From assembly GCF_000515275.1 (NCBI RefSeq), contig NZ_KI911560.1:1302001-1366000 (forward strand): a stretch of DNA of 64,000 nt, written 5' to 3'. Positions within the stretch are counted from its first letter, which is position 1. Each line of letters starts with the position of its first letter. A program made the translations under genes and the position numbers. The notes under the pieces are model-generated. The model worked only from the letters and a program-made list of their open reading frames with translations. It searched no databases and was not told where the DNA came from. Of this stretch, positions 1 to 9,451 are shown piece by piece. The DNA comes from Methylophilus sp. 5 (lineage in GTDB: Bacteria > Pseudomonadota > Gammaproteobacteria > Burkholderiales > Methylophilaceae).

Positions 1-427
1 CATCCAGCGCAATATGGTGTACCTGCAAATACCATTGCCAGCGGTCGTCAGCTAGTTGCAGCAGCGCGGTGCGATACAGCGCGTCCTGGGTCGGGCGGCA
101 CACGGTGGCCAGCGATTGCTTGGCCCATTGCCACGCTGCAGTTTCAGAGTCAGGTGCTGTACGAAAGTCGTGTATCTCCAGCACCGTTGCAGCAGGTTGT
201 GGCCATTGCCACAAGCCTTCGTCATTCATTTCAAAGCGCATATGCAGGGTTTGGCAGTTGTTTAGCACTTCGGTGACACTCAGGCGCAGTGCTTCAACAT
301 TGAGTACGCCATGCAGTTCTATGGCTTCTGCGGTGAGGTAGCTGGGACTGTCTGGCACCATTTGCTGCCCCATCCAGATGCCATATTGGGCAGCGCTGGT
401 GGGTAAACGGCTTGATGTTGTATTCAT
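1..427 (-). CDS. entF: Non-ribosomal peptide synthetase, condensation domain (N-terminal part, EntF-like)
   Basis: The reading frame starts at 427 and runs off the left edge, so only about 142 residues are visible. They read as the start of an NRPS condensation domain: an early 'SAAQYGIWMGQQ' block and, at the edge, 'VHHIALD', the beginning of the catalytic HHxxxDG motif. A good ribosome site (GAGGAT) lies 5-6 bases before the ATG. It is the last visible gene of the siderophore operon, about 100 bases after the esterase. In enterobactin-type systems this enzyme joins 2,3-dihydroxybenzoate, carried on EntB, to an amino acid and builds the siderophore. The amino acid and module number cannot be known from this fragment, so the symbol is by context and the product may not be enterobactin itself. 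Confidence 0.85.
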   Translation of the reverse strand, partial: MNTTSSRLPTSAAQYGIWMGQQMVPDSPSYLTAEAIELHGVLNVEALRLSVTEVLNNCQTLHMRFEMNDEGLWQWPQPAATVLEIHDFRTAPDSETAAWQWAKQSLATVCRPTQDALYRTALLQLADDRWQWYLQVHHIALD

Positions 428-526
428 GGAAGCATCCTCGGCATAGGCGCTGCCCGGCGGGCGGCGCAGAATATTGGGGATGGCGCGTGCCATCCCGATG
501 GATCAGGGAAAGTGTGGGCGATGAAC

Positions 527-1513
527 CTAAGGCGCAAACGCGAATGCTGGCACAGCTCTGGCGCCATGCATCAGCATGTCCTCGTGGTCATGGTCTTGCA
601 GGCGCTGAAACTGCACTTTGCTAGCAGGCAAGCCAGTTTGTTGCAACAAGGTGGCAAAGCGCTCAGCATTGTCGACCATGGTACGGCTCTGCAATTTTGC
701 TTGTTGTTCAGCAGAGGCAAAGCTGGCTGGAAATTGCTCGTCTGTGCCGACGGTAATCATGACGCGGTTGATGGTGTGTACCTGTTGCAGTGCTGTTAAG
801 TGGTCTGGTAACTGCTTGATGGTCTGGTGCTCGCCAAACCACAGCGATGGGCTGGCGGCCCAGTAACGCTGAAAATGTTGTGGCTGTGTGCTCAGTGTAT
901 ACAGCGTGAACAAGCCACCATACGAAAACCCAAACAAGGTATTTTTTTCTGGATTAAGCTCAAAATGCTGTGCGAGCAGTGGGCGTAGCTCCAACGTTAA
1001 AAACTTCAAAAAGGCATCGGCACCGCCATGCTTGGTAGAAAAAGAGTCACCGGTTTTTGCGCTGGTGGCCGGAGTATAGTCCTGCGCCCGTGCGTTGATA
1101 TCAAACGGAACACCACTGGCATAGCCGATGCCTACGATCAGCCCTGCCGGTTCTTCCCCTACTTTTTTGCGCCATTGCGCACTTTCGTTGGCATAGGGCG
1201 GCCTGGGGCGGGCCACTTCCATCATCGGCACACTGGCCAGGCCATCGAGTGCCCACAGCACCGGATAGCCACCGGCAGGCGGCGCTTTGTGCGGCAAGTC
1301 GAGCACAATGCGGTATTGCTGGCCGGTATAGCTGGAGGTCAGGTCAAAACTCAGGCTGTTTGATAGTTGTGTGGGTGCCCAGTGCGTGGGAAGCGGCAGT
1401 GTGTCTGCCTGGGCCAGGGAGAGGTGCAGCAGCCAGCCTAACATCGCGAACAGGCTAAAGCGTAACACCGCAACGTTGCTTGTGCGCGTGCGTAAAAAAG
1501 CATGCTTAAGCAT
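527..1513 (-). CDS. Periplasmic siderophore esterase (IroE/Fes-like alpha/beta hydrolase)
   Basis: A 328-residue protein of the esterase D (PF00756) alpha/beta-hydrolase fold. The start at 1513 is chosen because AGGAGA sits eight bases upstream and it gives an N-terminal signal peptide ending near 'LSLAQA', so the enzyme should be exported. The nucleophile elbow is GFSYGG and a late 'DHDHEDM' segment probably supplies the catalytic histidine. The gene overlaps the end of entB by 8 bases, which argues for translational coupling. In known systems such esterases cut the ester bonds of tri-catecholate siderophores to release iron or trim them in the periplasm. The substrate is inferred from context; the fold and export are seen in the sequence. 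Confidence 0.8.
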   Translation of the reverse strand: MLKHAFLRTRTSNVAVLRFSLFAMLGWLLHLSLAQADTLPLPTHWAPTQLSNSLSFDLTSSYTGQQYRIVLDLPHKAPPAGGYPVLWALDGLASVPMMEVARPRPPYANESAQWRKKVGEEPAGLIVGIGYASGVPFDINARAQDYTPATSAKTGDSFSTKHGGADAFLKFLTLELRPLLAQHFELNPEKNTLFGFSYGGLFTLYTLSTQPQHFQRYWAASPSLWFGEHQTIKQLPDHLTALQQVHTINRVMITVGTDEQFPASFASAEQQAKLQSRTMVDNAERFATLLQQTGLPASKVQFQRLQDHDHEDMLMHGARAVPAFAFAP

Positions 1514-2378
1514 AGGCCATCTCCTGTTGGTTGAGGCGCGCCCACCAGTCGGCAAGGGTCGGATTTTCAGCCAGCGCCATAAAATTCAGGTCTACACCTG
1601 CCTGGCGCCAGCGCTCCACCAACGACATAATACGTATCGAATCCAGCCCCCAGTCGAGCAGGTTGTCGTCGTCCTGTAATTGGCTGGCTTCTATCTGTAG
1701 CAAGTTGGCGATGCTGGCCTTGAGGGCAGGCAGCGAGGCAGGCAGCAGGGTACGCAAGTGGTCGAGCAGATTGCCAGTGCTGATGGTCACGCCGCAACGT
1801 TGGGCCACATATTGCAGTGCCATGGCATGCTCTGCGGCTGAAAAGTCTGCCAACGCATCTGCAACAAAAAAGGGTTGAATATCGCGCATAAAGGCATCAC
1901 AGGCGGTCATCATGCAGCCTATGTGCGCATACACACCACAAATAATGAGCTGGTCACGCCCTTGGTCAAACATCATTTCCTGCAAGGTTGACTTCTGAAA
2001 AGCACTGTAACGCCATTTATCCAGCACCAGATCTTGTGCCTGCGGTGCCAGCTCGGCCACAATCTGCTTGCCGTGTGGTTGCGCGGTGAGTCCCGGCCCC
2101 CACATGTCTTGCAATAGCCCACGTTCTTGTGGTGTTTGTTGTGGTAGTTGGGCCGTGTAGATCACTGGAATATCCAGTGCATGTGCCTGATCAATCAGAC
2201 GTCTGATATTGGCCAGTAATTGAGGCACAGGCGTCTGGGTACGGTCATAAAAATCCAGGAAGTAATCCTGCATATCATGTACCAGCAGCACAGCACGCAG
2301 TGCATCCGTTTCCCAGTTGACGCGATTATCAATAGTGAGCGCGGGCATGACATAAGAAGCGATTTTAGGAATTGCCAT
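1506..2378 (-). CDS. entB: Isochorismatase with C-terminal aryl carrier domain (EntB)
   Basis: A 290-residue two-domain protein matching the E. coli EntB layout from the first residues (MAIPK). Residues 1-205 are the isochorismatase domain: Asp35 in HDMQDYF, Lys121 in KWRYSAF, then GVYAHIGC around 148-155. Residues 215-285 are the aryl carrier domain with the phosphopantetheine serine at 247 in [10 protein letters not shown]. It hydrolyses isochorismate to 2,3-dihydro-2,3-dihydroxybenzoate and then carries the activated aryl acid to the NRPS. It overlaps entE by 14 bases upstream and the esterase downstream. EntA, the dehydrogenase needed for the next step, is not visible in the window and may lie to the left. 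Confidence 0.95.
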   Translation of the reverse strand: MAIPKIASYVMPALTIDNRVNWETDALRAVLLVHDMQDYFLDFYDRTQTPVPQLLANIRRLIDQAHALDIPVIYTAQLPQQTPQERGLLQDMWGPGLTAQPHGKQIVAELAPQAQDLVLDKWRYSAFQKSTLQEMMFDQGRDQLIICGVYAHIGCMMTACDAFMRDIQPFFVADALADFSAAEHAMALQYVAQRCGVTISTGNLLDHLRTLLPASLPALKASIANLLQIEASQLQDDDNLLDWGLDSIRIMSLVERWRQAGVDLNFMALAENPTLADWWARLNQQEMAYA

Positions 2379-4026
2379 AAGAAAAACTTTCGTGTGTGTT
2401 CAGTAAAGCGGATGTATTAGCCGTTAGTTGGTGAGTGACTTGCTGGCGTAATGCTTTTTTATTGATCTTGCCGACACCGGTTTTAGGTAATTCGTTGATG
2501 AATTCAATGCGGTCAGGAATTTTATAACCCGCCAGGCCACGTGCACGCAGAAACCGTACGCAATCAATCTGGCGCAAACTCTTATCCCGTGCCACGACAA
2601 AGGCACAGCTCTTTTCGCCCATATAAGCATCTGGCATGGCGACAATCGCGCAATCCACCACCAAGTGGTGGATCAGCAATTGATGCTCTACTTCTTCGGC
2701 AGAAATTTTTTCGCCACCACGGTTGATTTGATCCTTATTCCGGCCCTCCACCACGAGATTGCCTTCTGCGGTCATGCGCACCATATCGCCAGTACGATAG
2801 AAGCCATCGGCGGTGAATGCGCGTGCATTATGTTCGGGGGCCTTGTAATAACCGCGAATGGTATAAGGGCCGCGCGTGAGCAGATGACCAATGTCGCCAG
2901 CGGCGACCGGCTGATCTTCATCGTCGACGATGCGGATTTCATCATCGGCTGAAATGGGTCTGCCCTGGCTATGCAGCAACACCTCTAATGGGTCATCCAG
3001 CCGGGTGTAGTTGACCAAGCCTTCAGCCATGCCAAACACCTGTTGTAAGGTTACCCCCAGCTCGCCGATGACACGTTGTGCCATGGCACTGTTGAACCGC
3101 GCACCGCCCACCTGCAGCAGTTTTAAATGGCGCAGATCAGGCTGGCTGCGTTTGATGGCATCGAGCCAGACCGGCACCAGTGGCGGTACCAGGGCGACAA
3201 TGCTGACTTGTTGGCGCGTCATCCATGCCAGTGCAATATCCGGGCTGGGGTGGGCACACATCACGACACAACCGCCTGCATACAAAGTGCCGAGTGAGCC
3301 GGGTGAACTGAGTGCAAAATTATGTCCGGCCGGGATCACGCTCAGGTAGACGCTGTCTGGCGTTAACTGGCAAATGTCTGCACTGGCACGCACACTGTAC
3401 AGATAGTCGTCATGGGTGCGCGGGATCAGCTTGGGCGTGCCCGTACTGCCGCCAGACAGTTGTAAAAATGCAATTTCTTCGGCACCTGGGCCTGCCGGCA
3501 GTTCGCCTGGTTGCGTGGGTAAGTCCGTTAAAGTATGAAACTCTTGGGCCTCACCCAGCACAATAATATGCTTGAGGCTTGGGCTATTGGCTTGTACCTC
3601 GCGTGCCAGTGGGCGATAGTCAAAGTGCTCGGCGCGGTCGGCAATGATATAGGCCACGGCCTCGGCATGTTGGCAAAAGTAGCTGATTTCTAGCTGACGA
3701 TGTGCCGGTAATGCAAACACGGGCACGGCACCCAAGCGGAACAGTGCAAAAATAGTGGCGATAAATTCTGCACAATTGGGTAGTTGCACCACCACGCGGT
3801 CACCATGGCCAATGCCCAGGTTGTGAAAGCCATGTGCGAGGCGCATGACTTCGGCCCCCAGTGCGCTATAGCTCCAGCGCCGGGTGTCACTGACCACTGC
3901 CAGTTTGTCGCCATATTTTGCGACGCGTGTTGCCAGCATTTCAGAGAATGTCTCACCGCGCCAATAGCCTTGCGCTCGGTAGTGGGCCGCGGTTTCTGGC
4001 GGCCATGGCGTGCAATGGGTCAGCAT
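2365..4026 (-). CDS. entE: 2,3-dihydroxybenzoate-AMP ligase (EntE)
   Basis: A 553-residue member of the adenylate-forming (ANL) family, of normal length for DhbE/EntE. It has the early '[18 protein letters not shown]'-type region, the P-loop [19 protein letters not shown] near residue 190, the A5 region FGMAEG, YRTGDM, and the C-terminal Lys in TGVGKINKK. EntE adenylates 2,3-dihydroxybenzoate and loads it on the EntB carrier domain. Its ATG overlaps the entC stop codon (TGATG), and its end overlaps entB, so the three core genes should be co-translated. Salicylate-activating relatives are close; the adjoining isochorismatase favours 2,3-dihydroxybenzoate. Confidence 0.93.
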   Translation of the reverse strand: MLTHCTPWPPETAAHYRAQGYWRGETFSEMLATRVAKYGDKLAVVSDTRRWSYSALGAEVMRLAHGFHNLGIGHGDRVVVQLPNCAEFIATIFALFRLGAVPVFALPAHRQLEISYFCQHAEAVAYIIADRAEHFDYRPLAREVQANSPSLKHIIVLGEAQEFHTLTDLPTQPGELPAGPGAEEIAFLQLSGGSTGTPKLIPRTHDDYLYSVRASADICQLTPDSVYLSVIPAGHNFALSSPGSLGTLYAGGCVVMCAHPSPDIALAWMTRQQVSIVALVPPLVPVWLDAIKRSQPDLRHLKLLQVGGARFNSAMAQRVIGELGVTLQQVFGMAEGLVNYTRLDDPLEVLLHSQGRPISADDEIRIVDDEDQPVAAGDIGHLLTRGPYTIRGYYKAPEHNARAFTADGFYRTGDMVRMTAEGNLVVEGRNKDQINRGGEKISAEEVEHQLLIHHLVVDCAIVAMPDAYMGEKSCAFVVARDKSLRQIDCVRFLRARGLAGYKIPDRIEFINELPKTGVGKINKKALRQQVTHQLTANTSALLNTHESFSYGNS

Positions 4027-5216
4027 CAGTAAGCTCCTTCTTGCACCATGCCCAGCGCATTCAGCATGGTTTTGAATTTAGCCGTGGTTTCGGCCAGTTC
4101 GTGCTGTGGCTCTGAGTCGGCAACGACTCCGGCACCGGCAAACAGGCGCACATGCTGGCCATTGACCTTGGCGCAGCGCAAGGTGACGATCCACTCACCG
4201 TTACCGGCGGCATCGCACCAGCCGACCATGCCGGAATAAAAACCACGGTCAAAGCCTTCCAGCTTGGCGATGAGTTCACGTGCCTGGGTGAATGGGTAGC
4301 CGCACACTGCGGGTGTCGGGTGTAAGCTGGCGGCTAACGCTAGGGCGCTGGCTGCTGGGGTAGATAACTCACCATGGATGTCGCTGGATAAATGCCACAT
4401 GGTTTCGGTGTGAATCGCAGAGGGCCGCGCAGGCACCGATAGCATTTTGCAATAGGGTCTGAGGGCTTTTGCCACGGTATCTGCCACTACTTTGTGCTCG
4501 TGCAAGTCTTTGTCTGATTGCAGCAAGCCCAGGCTGCGTTTGAGGTCTGCGCGGTTATCTTTCACTCGTGGAATCGAGCCAGCTAAAGGGTTGGAGCGTA
4601 CATATTTTCCCTGGCGACTCAGTAATAATTCGGGGCTGGCGCCTATCAGTGTGCCTTGACCGTTTGCCCCGAGGTTAACGGCAAAGGTATAGCCTAGCGC
4701 ATTGCTCCATGCCAGACGCTGTAATAATGCCTGCATATCTACAGGTTGCTGTGTGGTCAGTTCCAGCGTCCGCGCCAGCACTACTTTGCTCAGATGCTTA
4801 TCGCGGATTTGGCTGACGGCGGCCGCTACACCATCTGCGTATTTTTCAGGTGCCGGGGTCGGTGTGACCTGGCCATCGGTTGCGCGCGGTGGAGGCAAGT
4901 AGCCTTCTCTGGCCAGTGGGCCAGCATGCACAATTTGTTTTGGAATAAACAGGCAGGCTGCTTGATGGGTATCAAACGGAATGGCACCGACCACAATCGG
5001 ATCAGGATGGCCATTTTTCTGTGCCTGCTGTAGGGCAGTGTTCACTGCTGTATTCAGTTCGGCCATATTGCTGGTTGCCGGAATAGTGGCATAGCATCCT
5101 TCGGCCATCATGGTTTGTTCTGGCGTGGTAAAGAAAAACGGCGTGTCCTGGCGATAGCGTAGCAACAGTTTTTCTGCTTGCGGGTCGCCTACCAGTCCTC
5201 TGAAAATATCATTCAT
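4026..5216 (-). CDS. entC: Isochorismate synthase (EntC)
   Basis: A 396-residue chorismate-binding enzyme, normal for EntC/DhbC. The C-terminal two thirds carry the family signature: [32 protein letters not shown], and [10 protein letters not shown], with [20 protein letters not shown] near the end. It converts chorismate to isochorismate, the first committed step to 2,3-dihydroxybenzoate. A menaquinone MenF is a conceivable alternative, but its position between an exporter gene and entE settles the siderophore role. It starts 37 bases after the MFS gene ends. Confidence 0.94.
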   Translation of the reverse strand: MNDIFRGLVGDPQAEKLLLRYRQDTPFFFTTPEQTMMAEGCYATIPATSNMAELNTAVNTALQQAQKNGHPDPIVVGAIPFDTHQAACLFIPKQIVHAGPLAREGYLPPPRATDGQVTPTPAPEKYADGVAAAVSQIRDKHLSKVVLARTLELTTQQPVDMQALLQRLAWSNALGYTFAVNLGANGQGTLIGASPELLLSRQGKYVRSNPLAGSIPRVKDNRADLKRSLGLLQSDKDLHEHKVVADTVAKALRPYCKMLSVPARPSAIHTETMWHLSSDIHGELSTPAASALALAASLHPTPAVCGYPFTQARELIAKLEGFDRGFYSGMVGWCDAAGNGEWIVTLRCAKVNGQHVRLFAGAGVVADSEPQHELAETTAKFKTMLNALGMVQEGAY

Positions 5217-5253
5217 ATGGCTATCCTCATGTGAGTTAGATGAAAATTACGTT

Positions 5254-6525
5254 TTAGGCTGCAGATGGTTTGTGATTGCCGGGGGCAGGCTTGGGGCCGG
5301 AGAGCATTTGAATGCGCCCCGCCAGCATGATCGTGACCGAGGTCAGGCCCACTGCCAGCCAGCCAGCATGGCCATAGCCGCTGAGGCTGCCATCTGGCAA
5401 TTGTGTAATGATGAGGCCACCAACCAGTGCCGCTGCGCCACATGCCAGCTCTTGGATAGCGGCATTGAGCGACATAAAAGTGCCACGTAACGGGGGATGA
5501 ATGGCCGAAATAGTGATTGCCATAGCAGGAATGGCACGGCCGGTGCCTATCATGAAAAATGCTGTGCTGCACAACAACACCCAGCCAAGCGCCACCACAG
5601 GTAAATGGGTTTGCAGCAGGATAGGCAGCATTGAAAGGGTTGCGATCAGGCGGTAGGTCTGTACTTTTCCCCAGCGGTCGGCCAGGCGGCCAATCTGGCG
5701 AGCGCTTAAAAAGCTGGCCAGGCCACCCAGCATGTAGACCCATGGCATTTGCGTCATGCTCAGGCCCACATTGCCGGTTAAGTACAAGGTCAGGTAAGGG
5801 ATCACGGTAAAGGTCGAAAATGCGCCCAGTGCCATAAACAGTAATCCGGTGAGGTGATTGCTGTTGGCCAGCACGGCTTGCATATTGCGCGCGGCCTGCC
5901 GCCAGTGGCGTTGCATGGCCGCTGGCTTGGGCAGGCTGGGGATATGTCGCATGGCCAATAACAAAAACAGGCCTGCGACGCTGCCGATCACCACAAATGG
6001 TGCTTGCCAGCCGATGCTGTTGGTTAAAAATAAGGAGGTGGGCACGCCGAGCACCATGGCGGCCGCTGTGCCGGACATCACCGTGCCGCTGGCTTGACCG
6101 CGCCGCTCAAACGGGATCAGGTCAGCTACCAGTGTTTGCAGCATGGCGCCCAGCACGCCACCAAATATACCTGCCAGGCCACGGGTGATCAGTAGTGTCT
6201 GGTAGTCTGGCGCCAGCGCACATGACAACGTCGCCAGTACAAACAAGCTAAATAGCACCAGCAGGATATTTTTGCGTTCAAACAGGTCGACAAAGGTGGC
6301 AGCCACCAGGCCGCTGACGGCAGCGGTTAAAGTGTAAATAGACAATAGCCAGGCAAATTGTGCGGTGTTGATATCCAGTGCGGACATCAGCGCCGGGCCA
6401 ATGGGCATCATGATCACAAAGTCGAGAATGTGGGAAAACTGGATACCAGCCAGTGTGAACAGCAAGCGCTTTTCTTGCTGCGGACTGAGTGGGCTACTTG
6501 CCATAGGCGGCTGACTGCTGGTCAT
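5254..6525 (-). CDS. MFS transporter, probable siderophore exporter
   Basis: A 423-residue major facilitator with about 12 hydrophobic segments. After the first helix it has FVIMMPIGPALM, and the loop between helices 2 and 3 reads VDLFERKN, as in DHA1-type drug/proton antiporters. It is the first gene after the Fur-type box and precedes entC by 37 bases, the position where siderophore exporters such as EntS are often found. Export of the finished siderophore is inferred from context; the sequence alone shows only an MFS efflux-type protein. Confidence 0.85.
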   Translation of the reverse strand: MTSSQPPMASSPLSPQQEKRLLFTLAGIQFSHILDFVIMMPIGPALMSALDINTAQFAWLLSIYTLTAAVSGLVAATFVDLFERKNILLVLFSLFVLATLSCALAPDYQTLLITRGLAGIFGGVLGAMLQTLVADLIPFERRGQASGTVMSGTAAAMVLGVPTSLFLTNSIGWQAPFVVIGSVAGLFLLLAMRHIPSLPKPAAMQRHWRQAARNMQAVLANSNHLTGLLFMALGAFSTFTVIPYLTLYLTGNVGLSMTQMPWVYMLGGLASFLSARQIGRLADRWGKVQTYRLIATLSMLPILLQTHLPVVALGWVLLCSTAFFMIGTGRAIPAMAITISAIHPPLRGTFMSLNAAIQELACGAAALVGGLIITQLPDGSLSGYGHAGWLAVGLTSVTIMLAGRIQMLSGPKPAPGNHKPSAA

Positions 6526-6593
6526 GATTTCTGTCTCGACGAATTGGATGGGTGATGGATGTATAAAGTCATCGCCATCACGATTTTTAATTG

Positions 6594-6624
6594 ATGAGAA
6601 TAATTCTCATTCGTGATAATGATA
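6594..6624 (-). promoter_or_regulatory. Fur-type iron box upstream of the siderophore operon
   Basis: Positions 6594-6610 form a perfect 8-1-8 palindrome, atgagaataattctcat, which fits the 7-1-7 Fur consensus (TGATAAT-N-ATTATCA with G/C changes). A further Fur-like hexamer pair, gataatgata, follows at 6615-6624, so two Fur dimers could overlap here. The site lies about 70-100 bases before the MFS start, where it should cover the operon promoter and repress it when iron is plentiful. Confidence 0.85.
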
Positions 6625-6761
6625 CACCAAGCACCAATTATTATTTTTTGTTAAAACAAGAAAGATGTTTGCGCAACACCATGTTATGCAGGTATCGCGC
6701 ACGAGTGTTGGGATCAGTCAGAGGTGAGAGGGGGTGGCCTGTGCAAGCCATTGTGCACATA

Positions 6762-6786
6762 AAAAAGGCCCGATACGGGCCTTTTT
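6762..6786 (-). terminator. Intrinsic terminator after the YcaC-like gene
   Basis: An 11-base perfect stem (aaaaaggcccg / cgggccttttt) with a 3-base loop, with A and T runs on both sides, so it can work in both directions. It lies 20 bases after the stop of the minus-strand hydrolase gene. Confidence 0.85.
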
Positions 6787-6806
6787 GTTGAGGTCAACCT
6801 GATGAA

Positions 6807-7433
6807 TTACTTTGTTTGCTGGCTGTTAAATGCCGTCATTAAATTGCGATAGTCAGGAATATGGTTAGCGCACAATGCGCCCAGGCCTTCAATATCATGA
6901 CGCCAGTCGCGGTGTAGCTCGCAGGCCACGCCAAACCAGGTCATCATTTGCGCTCCGGCGGCCTCCATGCGGCGCCATGCAGCATCTCGCGTCAGTTCGT
7001 TAAAGGTGCCGGAGGCATCGGCCACCACAAAAACCTCAAAACCTTCTGCAATCGCAGACAAGGCAGGGAAAGCCACGCAGACTTCAGTGACCACGCCAGC
7101 GATAATCAATTGCTTTTTACCGGTGGCTTTAATCGCTTTGACGAAGTCTTCGTTATCCCAGGCATTGATCTGACCAGGGCGGGCAATATAAGGCGCATCT
7201 GGAAACAGCGCTTTTAACTCTGGCATCAATGGGCCATTGGGGCCGCTTTCAAAGCTGGTGGTTAAAATGGTCGGCAGGTTAAAAAACTTGGCGGCATCGG
7301 CTAATGCCAGCACGTTGTTTTTAAAGCGGTCTGGTTCAATATCACGCACCAGCGATAATAAGCCCGCCTGGTGGTCTACCAGTAAAACCACTGCATTGTC
7401 ACGGTCCAGGCGTACATAAGGTTTGTTGTTCAT
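6807..7433 (-). CDS. Isochorismatase-family cysteine hydrolase (YcaC-like)
   Basis: A 208-residue isochorismatase-like hydrolase of the YcaC type. The expected catalytic residues are visible: Asp20 in LVDHQAG, Arg85 in the position usually held by Lys or Arg, and the nucleophile Cys119 in VVTEVCVAF. Unlike EntB it keeps the cysteine and has no carrier domain, so it is a true cysteine hydrolase, not a siderophore gene. The physiological substrate of YcaC proteins is unknown. It follows the pirin gene on the same strand after 114 bases that contain a long inverted repeat. Confidence 0.88.
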   Translation of the reverse strand: MNNKPYVRLDRDNAVVLLVDHQAGLLSLVRDIEPDRFKNNVLALADAAKFFNLPTILTTSFESGPNGPLMPELKALFPDAPYIARPGQINAWDNEDFVKAIKATGKKQLIIAGVVTEVCVAFPALSAIAEGFEVFVVADASGTFNELTRDAAWRRMEAAGAQMMTWFGVACELHRDWRHDIEGLGALCANHIPDYRNLMTAFNSQQTK

Positions 7434-7471
7434 GGTGAATATCCTCTCAATGGATTTAGTCGGGTGGAGAT

Positions 7472-7510
7472 CACGGCCGTCAGCGTAAAGTGTGAATACT
7501 GACGACCGTG
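7472..7510. promoter_or_regulatory. Long hairpin between the pirin and hydrolase genes
   Basis: Inverted repeat cacggccgtcag (7472-7483) and ctgacgaccgtg (7499-7510), 11 of 12 pairs, with a 15-base loop. On the plus strand it is followed by a T-rich run, but both flanking genes are on the minus strand, so it is not a normal terminator for them. It may stabilise or separate the two parts of a pirin-hydrolase message. Confidence 0.5.
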
Positions 7511-7547
7511 TTTCCTTTTTTAAAATGTTGGACTACTTTGCAAGCCA

Positions 7548-8408
7548 TTATGCAGTGGCAAAAAGGCCCTGGTTAAAGTCATTAATCGCCTGGTCAATTT
7601 CTTCCCAGCTGTTCATGACAAACGGGCCATGGCCCACTACCGGCTCATTCAGCGGTTCACCGTTGAGTAACAGTAACACGGTATCCTGCTGCGCCTGCAA
7701 TACCAGCTCATTGCCTTCGCGCTGCATTACGGCCAGCTCGGCTGGGCGGATGGTATGCACTTCACCGGTTTTTACCGCGCCATGCAGCACAAAAATGGCG
7801 GTGGTGTGACCTTCTGGCAGCGTGAAGGTGGTGCGTGTTCCGGCATTCAGGCGTACATCCCACACATTCATCGGGCTGAAGGTATTGGCTGGGCCTTTCT
7901 GGCCAGCATATTCACCGGCAATCACGCGCACTTTGCCTGCCTCTGCTGGCAATGCGACCTCAGGAATCTGGTCGCGGGTAATGCCTTGATAGCCGGGTGC
8001 GGTCATTTTGTCCTTGGCCGGCAGGTTGACCCACAACTGGATCATTTCAAACGGGCCACCCGTGCGTGCATAGTCATCGCCGTGATATTCCTCATGAATA
8101 ATGCCTTTGCCTGCAGTCATCCACTGCACTTCACCCGGGCCGATGGTGCCACCGGCGTTGGTAGAGTCGTGGTGTGAGACCTGGCCATCGTAAACAATGG
8201 TCACGGTTTCAAAGCCACGGTGCGGGTGCTGGCCAACGCCACGGCGTTGTGTGGTGGCTTCAAAGCTGGCAGGCCCGGCGTAATCCATTAACAGGAAAGG
8301 TGAAATGTCATTGGCAATGTCACGGTAAGAAAAAATGCTTTGTACCGGAAAGCCGTCACCCACCCAATGGTTGCCGTTGCTACGTTTGATAAAAGCCAGT
8401 TTTTTCAT
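7548..8408 (-). CDS. Pirin family protein (bicupin, quercetinase-like)
   Basis: A 286-residue pirin with the two cupin domains typical of the family. The N-terminal cupin shows the metal-binding cluster HPHRGFETVTIV, then the second His/Glu group in GKGIIHEEY. An AAGGAAAT ribosome site lies before the ATG. Bacterial pirins include quercetin dioxygenases and proteins of unknown role, so the reaction is not assigned. It is divergent from a LysR regulator (104 bases between the starts), the normal arrangement for a regulator and its target. Confidence 0.92.
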   Translation of the reverse strand: MKKLAFIKRSNGNHWVGDGFPVQSIFSYRDIANDISPFLLMDYAGPASFEATTQRRGVGQHPHRGFETVTIVYDGQVSHHDSTNAGGTIGPGEVQWMTAGKGIIHEEYHGDDYARTGGPFEMIQLWVNLPAKDKMTAPGYQGITRDQIPEVALPAEAGKVRVIAGEYAGQKGPANTFSPMNVWDVRLNAGTRTTFTLPEGHTTAIFVLHGAVKTGEVHTIRPAELAVMQREGNELVLQAQQDTVLLLLNGEPLNEPVVGHGPFVMNSWEEIDQAINDFNQGLFATA

Positions 8409-8467
8409 GATGATTTCCTTTCAGCGCTGTGTGCGTGTTTGCATGGTTCACACTATAAACAGATGAC

Positions 8468-8517
8468 TTTTACAGCACTAGATGGTTAAATATAAAATTA
8501 CTTTTCATTTAAATGAA
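8468..8517 (+). promoter_or_regulatory. Candidate LysR-gene promoter with start-codon palindrome
   Basis: A possible -35 (TTTTAC, 8468-8473) and -10 (TATAAA, 8491-8496) are 17 bases apart. Just downstream, a perfect 14-base palindrome, ttcatttaaatgaa (8504-8517), overlaps the first ATG of the LysR gene and could be an operator for autoregulation. Inferred from sequence only. Confidence 0.4.
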
Positions 8518-9418
8518 CAATAGCACCATGGACTTTAATGAAGCGGCAGTGTTTGTGAAAGTAGTGCAGGCGGGCAGTTTTAGTGCAGCGGCCCGTCAAT
8601 TGGGTTTGCCAACCTCTACCATTAGCACGCGGGTGGCGCGGTTAGAGCAACGGCTGGGGGTGACCTTGTTACAGCGTACGACACGTCGCTTAAATCTGAC
8701 AGAGGCTGGCGCCCTGTATTTTGAGCATGCTTCTACTGGCCTGGGCTATTTGCTGGAGGCTGAAGCCGCGCTGGATGAAGCGCGTCAGCAACCACAAGGG
8801 GTATTAAAGGTGACAGCACCTGCCGATTTGGGTGACGCCTTGCTGGGGGGGCTGGTGGCGCAGACGCAGCAAATCTATCCTGCTTTGTCGCTAGAGTTGA
8901 TGCTGACAGAGCGTTATGTTGACCTGGTGGCAGAAGGCGTGGATGTGGCGATTCGCACTGGCGAGCTGCGTGACTCCAGCTTGATTGCCAAATCACTGGG
9001 CACCATACAGTGGGCCATGTTTGCCAGCCCGCAGTATTTGCAGTCTGCCGGGCAGGTGACAACGCCTGCAGATCTTGGCCAGCAGCAAACGGTGCAATTT
9101 ACACCGATGGGGCGTCATCACTGGGATTTGCAACAAGGGACGACGTCGCTCCGGGTACCTTTGGATGGGCGTACGCTGGTGAATAGTATCGGCGTGGTGC
9201 AGGCTATGGCAGAAAACGGGCAGGGCGTTGCCTTGTTGCCTACCTTTATCTGCCAGCCTACGGTACAGGCGGGGCGCTTGCAACGGGTGTTGCCAGCATG
9301 GCGCGGGCAAGCAGATGCGGTGCATCTGGTCTACCCCAAGCAACGCTTTATGCCGCCCAAATTGCGCGCATTTATTGATTTGGCAGTGACCGAGCTCAAA
9401 CCGCTGTTTGTTGCTTAG
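8513..9418 (+). CDS. LysR family transcriptional regulator
   Basis: A 301-residue LysR regulator: N-terminal winged helix-turn-helix (FVKVVQAGSFSAAARQLGLP, then LEQRLGVTLLQRTTRR) and a C-terminal periplasmic-binding-like effector domain. It belongs to the group that often sits beside pirin or quinone-detoxifying genes. Two starts are possible, 8513 and 8528; neither has a clear ribosome site, and 8513 is kept because its short extension is in frame and close to the candidate promoter. It probably controls the divergent pirin-hydrolase pair, and perhaps the ABM-domain gene 33 bases downstream. Confidence 0.92.
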   Translation: MNNSTMDFNEAAVFVKVVQAGSFSAAARQLGLPTSTISTRVARLEQRLGVTLLQRTTRRLNLTEAGALYFEHASTGLGYLLEAEAALDEARQQPQGVLKVTAPADLGDALLGGLVAQTQQIYPALSLELMLTERYVDLVAEGVDVAIRTGELRDSSLIAKSLGTIQWAMFASPQYLQSAGQVTTPADLGQQQTVQFTPMGRHHWDLQQGTTSLRVPLDGRTLVNSIGVVQAMAENGQGVALLPTFICQPTVQAGRLQRVLPAWRGQADAVHLVYPKQRFMPPKLRAFIDLAVTELKPLFVA

Positions 9419-9451
9419 ATTAGGAGCCAATTACAACAAGAAGGAGTCAAT

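Noticed and set aside
6807..7433. YcaC-like hydrolase as a second siderophore isochorismatase
   Set aside because: It keeps the cysteine nucleophile, lacks a carrier domain and lies beyond a terminator and the Fur-type box on the other side of the operon's promoter.
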